Shown here in pieces: positions 59,261-64,000 of a stretch of DNA of 64,000 bases (position 1 is its first letter; each line of letters starts with the position of its first letter). Made by a program: the position numbers and the translations under genes. Source of the stretch: Phoebastria nigripes (taxonomy: Eukaryota > Chordata > Aves > Procellariiformes > Diomedeidae); assembly GCA_035582835.1 (NCBI GenBank), contig JAYKAV010000888.1, positions 861,380-925,379 of the forward strand, read 5' to 3'. Under the pieces are notes generated by a model. The model was given only the letters and a program-made list of their open reading frames with translations. It was not told the origin of the DNA and searched no databases.

Positions 59261-61599
59261 CTTAAAAACAGTTCAGACGGTACCATCAGCTCCAGGTTCT
59301 TGAGACCTTGCTCTCCGGGGCGCTCTCGCCATCCTGAGGATGGGCAGCAACCGCAGCCCAGCCACTTTCCTGCAGGTCAAGGACAAGCAGTTCAGCCAGC
59401 AGAACTTTCCCGGGAGCTGTTCTGTGGCAGAACTAACTTACCTCGTGTTTATGTAAAGCCATGCAGTAGACGTGCTCATATACTGTTGTTATCTTATAAC
59501 CTGTGTAATCTTACGTAAGCTTTTAAAGGCATATGTGTTCATGATTCATCCCAAAAACCTGTGGGGACAGCAGCACTGCAGAGGCATGTTAGCTCAGTTC
59601 TGAAACAGTGGTGCGCTCTTCTTAAACAAGCACATCCTCAGAAACGCCTGCAGTNCTGACTTTCTGCCTGACATTGCTCATGTATAATTGGTTATGTCAG
59701 GTCTACTGTAAAACACTATAAAAATGAAACTTCTTCCAGGAATAACTGAATTCTGGTAATTTCCAAGTCATGTAATTTGTTTCTGAAGTTGAGGTCCTGT
59801 TTCCATGCTACAACACCCTTACACATCAGTTATGCAGGACTGGGCGCTGAAGATGGGCAGCATGTCATCTAGGTTGAGAGGTGGACACATCTAAAAGGTG
59901 ATTCATCCTCAGAGATGAGTCACTCCTTAAGTGTGCCTGTTCCTCTCCACTGATAGTAAAGAAAATCTGGGTAAATAGCTCAGAGACATCTACATTGCAG
60001 CTTTACAAAACACCTGAAAGGAATCTGACCCATGATTTTGTAACTTACTGAGAGAGGATGCTGAGCTTATGGGCCATTTGAATGAGCAGCAACCCATTCT
60101 TAAAACTAACCTTTTACATTTTAATATGGTATTTATCACTTGTGCAGCAATCCCAAGATTGTTGGCTAAGCAGTATCTCAGGATGCCTAAATCCCACAGC
60201 TGGTGTTTTCTGTCTTTATCCTTATGTAACAGAACCACCACCCAGCTAGCGAGCCTGCCAGGAGGAATTTGGAAAAGGGTGCTCACAGGCCAAGCTTAAG
60301 ATGTGCTGGCAACACTGTGCATGTGGGCAGTTTACATAGCCCAGTCTAATTTCGGCTGTAACTGCTACTTCTATTAGNTTCTCATTATGAACTGATGTTT
60401 GCATGCGTATGGAACAGAGGCTGTACCATTTAATTACATCTACAGCAGTGGAAATGTCCCGTCACATCTGTAACTACCAGCCTAATTTGAAACCCTCTTT
60501 GCTCAAGAGCAGGTAATCCCACCCTTGCCCCTTCTTGCTTTTAGGAGTCCATGAAGCTATCGAGTTGTTTCAGAGAATTTCAACATGCAGCAAAAGGCTC
60601 GAGAGCTGAAGCTGCCCTGAAAATAAAAAATGATAGTGTGATGCAAATTGAATTGTACCACTGCATCTTTTAATTTCTGGGAAACTGAACTGAAGATGAA
60701 GATGGTACGTGGTGCAGACCAGCAAAGAGCTGTTGAGTTATCTGACTCACTGCAGGCTTCATGCATTTGAAAAATCAGTGTTAAAAACANTGTGGGTTTT
60801 TTTTAACAGTGTTAAAAAATACACGGTGCCTTTAATATCTTGTCTGCTCAGATGGCTACCTGCTCCCTGTCCCCCCNAAAATTCCTGCTGTTTTATTCTC
60901 AAGCCTCAATCTACACCTAAATGTTTCTCAAATAGGAGTAGCAATTTGTCAGTTTTCCTTGCGTTCAGGTAGGACTGTATTGTATTGAACAAAGTACCCC
61001 AGTCATTTATGAGCCAAAACCTCCTGAATTCCTTCTCTGGCTTTTAAGAAACTCAGCCTGTCCTTTGCCTCAGCATGTAGTTACAAGATACTTCTGCTGT
61101 GAGGAAATACTGGTTTCAGAGGCCCCTGCTGTCTCTTGCCCCAAACTGCAGTCCCTCCCTGCCCTTGTGAAATAATNTGAGTTTAAACTAACCATACAAA
61201 AAGAAATCATCTCAGTGATCCTGCTTGCAACATGGGCACCAAGCAGTGTGACAGGGCGGCAGCAAGCTGTGGCTGAGAGCACAGAACAGAGGATTTTAAG
61301 TAATTTTGCCACCAAAGCCGATATATCATGTAGCTACACCCTTGCTTTTCTGCCTGGGGAAACACAACTACAGTAGCTACTATCCTGATTAGCTGTCCCC
61401 TCAAGTGTTACATATGTGTAGGTATTGCCTGCACAGGCATCAGCAATGTTTAAATTTGTACATTGGAGGCTCAGGCTAGAAGAAATGTTGAGAACAGTGA
61501 CCATAAAGGAGCATGGAATGGGAGCTGTGCCTTGCAAGGTGTAGTACCGGGAGACTTCTAACGTCATCTTCTAATTCTCTTTTTTTCTTTTACTTTTAG

Positions 61600-61754
61600 T
61601 GTGGAAACAGTAAATGATGGGCAGTTTCATAGTGTGGAACTCATGATGCTGAATCAAACTCTGAACCTGGTGGTGGACAAGGGGACTCCCAAGAGTCTAG
61701 GAAAACTCCAGAAACAGTCTTCTGTCAGCCTCAACACACCCCTCTACATTGGAG
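61600..61754 (+). CDS. SLIT3: SLIT3 internal exon: laminin G domain, second middle segment
   Basis: A 155-bp exon, acceptor TTACTTTTAG and donor GTATAG. It enters after two codon bases and leaves after one. It encodes [39 protein letters not shown] and [25 protein letters not shown] and [20 protein letters not shown] agree with SLIT3 almost residue for residue, with small changes near the end ([13 protein letters not shown] for PAVGINSPLYLGG as I recall the human form). NQT is a possible N-glycosylation site. The remaining part of the laminin G domain, three more EGFs and the C-terminal cystine knot must be encoded beyond the window, because no matching exon occurs before 64000. Confidence 0.98.
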
Positions 61755-64000
61755 GTATAGTGAGTTGCTCTGGACTTTGAGATTTTAACAAGTCTTCTCA
61801 GAAGCAAATCATCTTCCATCCTATGGAGAGGACTCTCCAGAGGGGAAAAACTAGCAGTTTTCCTTTCCCCTCTGCAAGAGGTTGCTTCCCTGAACAGAGA
61901 GCCTGGAAACCACACCTCTGCTCTTCTGCTTCATACTCCATAGTCCACTAGCACCCCACCGGATAGCCAGCACACACTCGCACCTAGACCGGGGAAGTTA
62001 ACCTCAGCACAGCACAGGCAGTTTCTGTGTTATACAGCCATGGCAAGAGCAATCAGTTTGTCATTTCTAAAGCTTTCAGAACTGGCTGGCACCAAGATGT
62101 CGTGGTTGAAGAATACGATGGAAGTATCACAGAGAGTCACTGCAAAAAAGCAAATCAATAGTCAGTAGGTTTAAATATACCATAAATGAGCTGTATTTCT
62201 GCTGGAAATTTTATAGAGGTCTAAAAATTTTGGGGAAAAAAAANCATTAAAACCTCCAAACCATGTTAACACAAAAGCTGACTAAGAACTTCTTGACTAA
62301 TAGTTTTCTCATTGGAAACTGAAGCCAGAGCTTCAATATTAGAAAGATACNAGAATTGACCAAACTTCAGTTAAGAAGTTTTTTCACATTCAGTACTGAA
62401 TTTTGGGGGAAGGAGGGGCCAAGTGGGGTGGGGAACAGATGCCCAGAATAATGAGTATCCCACTGACTAGGTGTCTGGATATGAGAGACAGAATGAAGGC
62501 TGTGCTCTGCCCAATTTATTTGTTTTTTGCCAGAACCGCCCCCAGCTCTTTTCTGGACTGAATGTTGAAATCTCTCCCTTTCTGTGACACAGAGTTCTTG
62601 GATTTTCTACACAGCCTATTCTAAATACAAAAGTCAGCAGAACAATAATAGACTCAGAAAGTCTTTGGGCTTTTTCTAACCATCTCATTGAAGCCAATAG
62701 TAGAAACTCTTACCAATTTCACTTGGTGCTGGNCAAGCCTTTTGTAAATAATTCCTTTTAATAACACTTTTCTAAAAGAACCCTGAATATTGCCCTCGTA
62801 AATCAGAAAACTGGCTANTCTTGCTTTGTACAGAGCTGAACTTTTATAATTGGCTTCTATTAAGAATGTCACAGGCTATTAAAGAGCATTATGCATCAAA
62901 GATAATCTACTGGTGAGGCTGTCACAATTTCTCCCTCTAGCACAGCATAAAAGATACCAACCCCACAGCAATTTATACACAGGGAACTTGGGATGTAATG
63001 ACATGGAAAAGTTTTGTTAATGAGTATTCTCAAAAGGTACCTACAAAAATGCATTCACAGGACAAATCTGAGACCTGAAATGAAGGACTGTTGGATACCA
63101 GAAGCCAAGGGCTCAGTGGAGACTTTTTTATTGCCCATTAAAATTCTTCTTGCTTCTTTCTAAACCTTCATTGTTCTGCATGTGCCACCTCTCCGCATGT
63201 AGCATTCCCATGGATGCCAGCTGCCCTTCCACTTCAGACTGTGTAAAGTAATTGATTAAATTACCCTAGAGCAATTGTTCCTAACCTACACTAAGCTTTA
63301 AGACGGACCTGAGCNTTCATGCGCCCAGAATTTTGTCCATCTCTCCAAGTACATCACCTGGTCTAGCAACTTTCCTCCTAACGCATGGTTAAACAAAGAT
63401 GCTGTTTTGGTTTTAAGACCATCTTTAACCAGCGGAGTTACTTATGGATAGCAAATTCAGAGGCCATACGCAGTTGAAAATGGAAGCACTTGCCTGTGCT
63501 AATGCACCTATACAGCCCAAGCGGATGTCAGTGGCAAGGGCATAACACAACATCCAAAAGAATCTGCTGGCCATCTGAGCGTGTGAACTCTTCCAAGCGC
63601 TTGAACAAGATGGAGGGTACTTGCCNCAAGGACTTGGCCTGGTTTCCTGAAGTACTGTTCTCTGCCTCTAGAGTTCTCCTGCACTAGTTTCGGTGGGGTG
63701 CACTCTTACCACTCCCTGTCTTAATCCTGTGATCTAGTAACGCCTAACTATCTTGCTGTATCCCAGAGGTGGTAGCTCCCTGNTGGCAAGTAGGTTCTTA
63801 AGCCTTTCAGAAGAATAATTGCTATTAAACTATAGACAGAAGGAGCATTGTCTAAGGACAAGAACACATGGCCAACGGCCAAAAAAACTGGGCTTTTTTT
63901 TTTGTCATATACTTCTTACATAAGCTTGAGCAAGTGATTTTATTTTTGTTTCTATTTCCAAAATGAGGACAATGAGACTGTGCTACCTTACAAAGGTCCT
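61755..64000 (+). other. SLIT3: SLIT3 intron (5' part), running off the window end
   Basis: Begins with donor GTATAG. I searched 61755-64000 for the next laminin G segment and saw no candidate, so the next exon is beyond the window. No transposon or RNA gene was recognised. Confidence 0.88.

Larger units (their letters stand above)
44896..61599 (+). other. SLIT3: SLIT3 intron, 16.7 kb
   Basis: The largest intron in the window, from GTAAAT to TTACTTTTAG. It contains a degraded CR1 near 46660-46960, moderately GC-rich patches (49450-49640, 51000-51140, 53740-53930, 55920-56520), T14 at 59247-59260 and a sharp CpG island at 57262-57660. The blocks 46250-46640 and 54200-54620 are rich in TAAT/ATTA/GATTA motifs and look enhancer-like. 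I recognised no exon or RNA gene in it. Confidence 0.88.

Noticed and set aside
61755..64000. Search for the next SLIT3 exon
   Set aside because: No splice-flanked segment encodes the expected remaining laminin G or EGF residues.
1..64000. CRISPR arrays, operons, toxin-antitoxin or phage-type systems
   Set aside because: The sequence is intron-rich vertebrate DNA. No regularly spaced repeats with unique spacers and no tightly packed genes occur.

Overview
The window is vertebrate genomic DNA, most likely from a bird. It is AT-rich and sparsely coding, with short cysteine-rich exons bounded by consensus GT/AG splice sites and separated by introns of 2.4 to 16.7 kb. The clearly identifiable interspersed repeats are mostly CR1 LINE copies; I recognised no mammalian-type SINE or L1. 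No prokaryotic feature (operon, CRISPR, IS element) is present.

The only protein-coding gene I can support is SLIT3, a secreted axon-guidance ligand for Robo receptors, on the + strand. Seven consecutive internal exons are present: 8262-8359, 15097-15236, 29509-29602, 34979-35116, 42135-42375, 44765-44895 and 61600-61754, 997 coding bases in all. Their reading frames join without a break. They encode the second to sixth EGF-like repeats of the group before the laminin G domain, plus about the first two thirds of that domain. The paralogue call rests on residues in the EGF-to-laminin-G linker and in the laminin G domain that match SLIT3 rather than SLIT2. The N-terminal signal peptide, leucine-rich repeats and first EGF lie upstream. 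The end of laminin G, the last EGFs and the C-terminal cystine knot lie downstream.

Region by region: 1-8261 is intron carrying a 5'-truncated sense CR1 (about 1897-3094) and an old antisense CR1 remnant (about 6183-6730). The 15.2-29.5 kb intron holds a GCAGCCCATGG-unit interspersed repeat (about 21856-23640) interrupted by a younger antisense CR1 (22424-23501). The 44.9-61.6 kb intron holds a degraded CR1 near 46.7 kb and a sharp CpG island at about 57262-57660, the most interesting non-exonic feature. The remaining intronic DNA shows only homopolymer and short microsatellite tracts and a few homeodomain-motif-rich stretches.

I found no previously undescribed biological system. The best leads are the intragenic CpG island, a rearranged hairpin junction at the 5' end of one CR1, and the nested CR1 insertion with a 3-nt duplication or microhomology.
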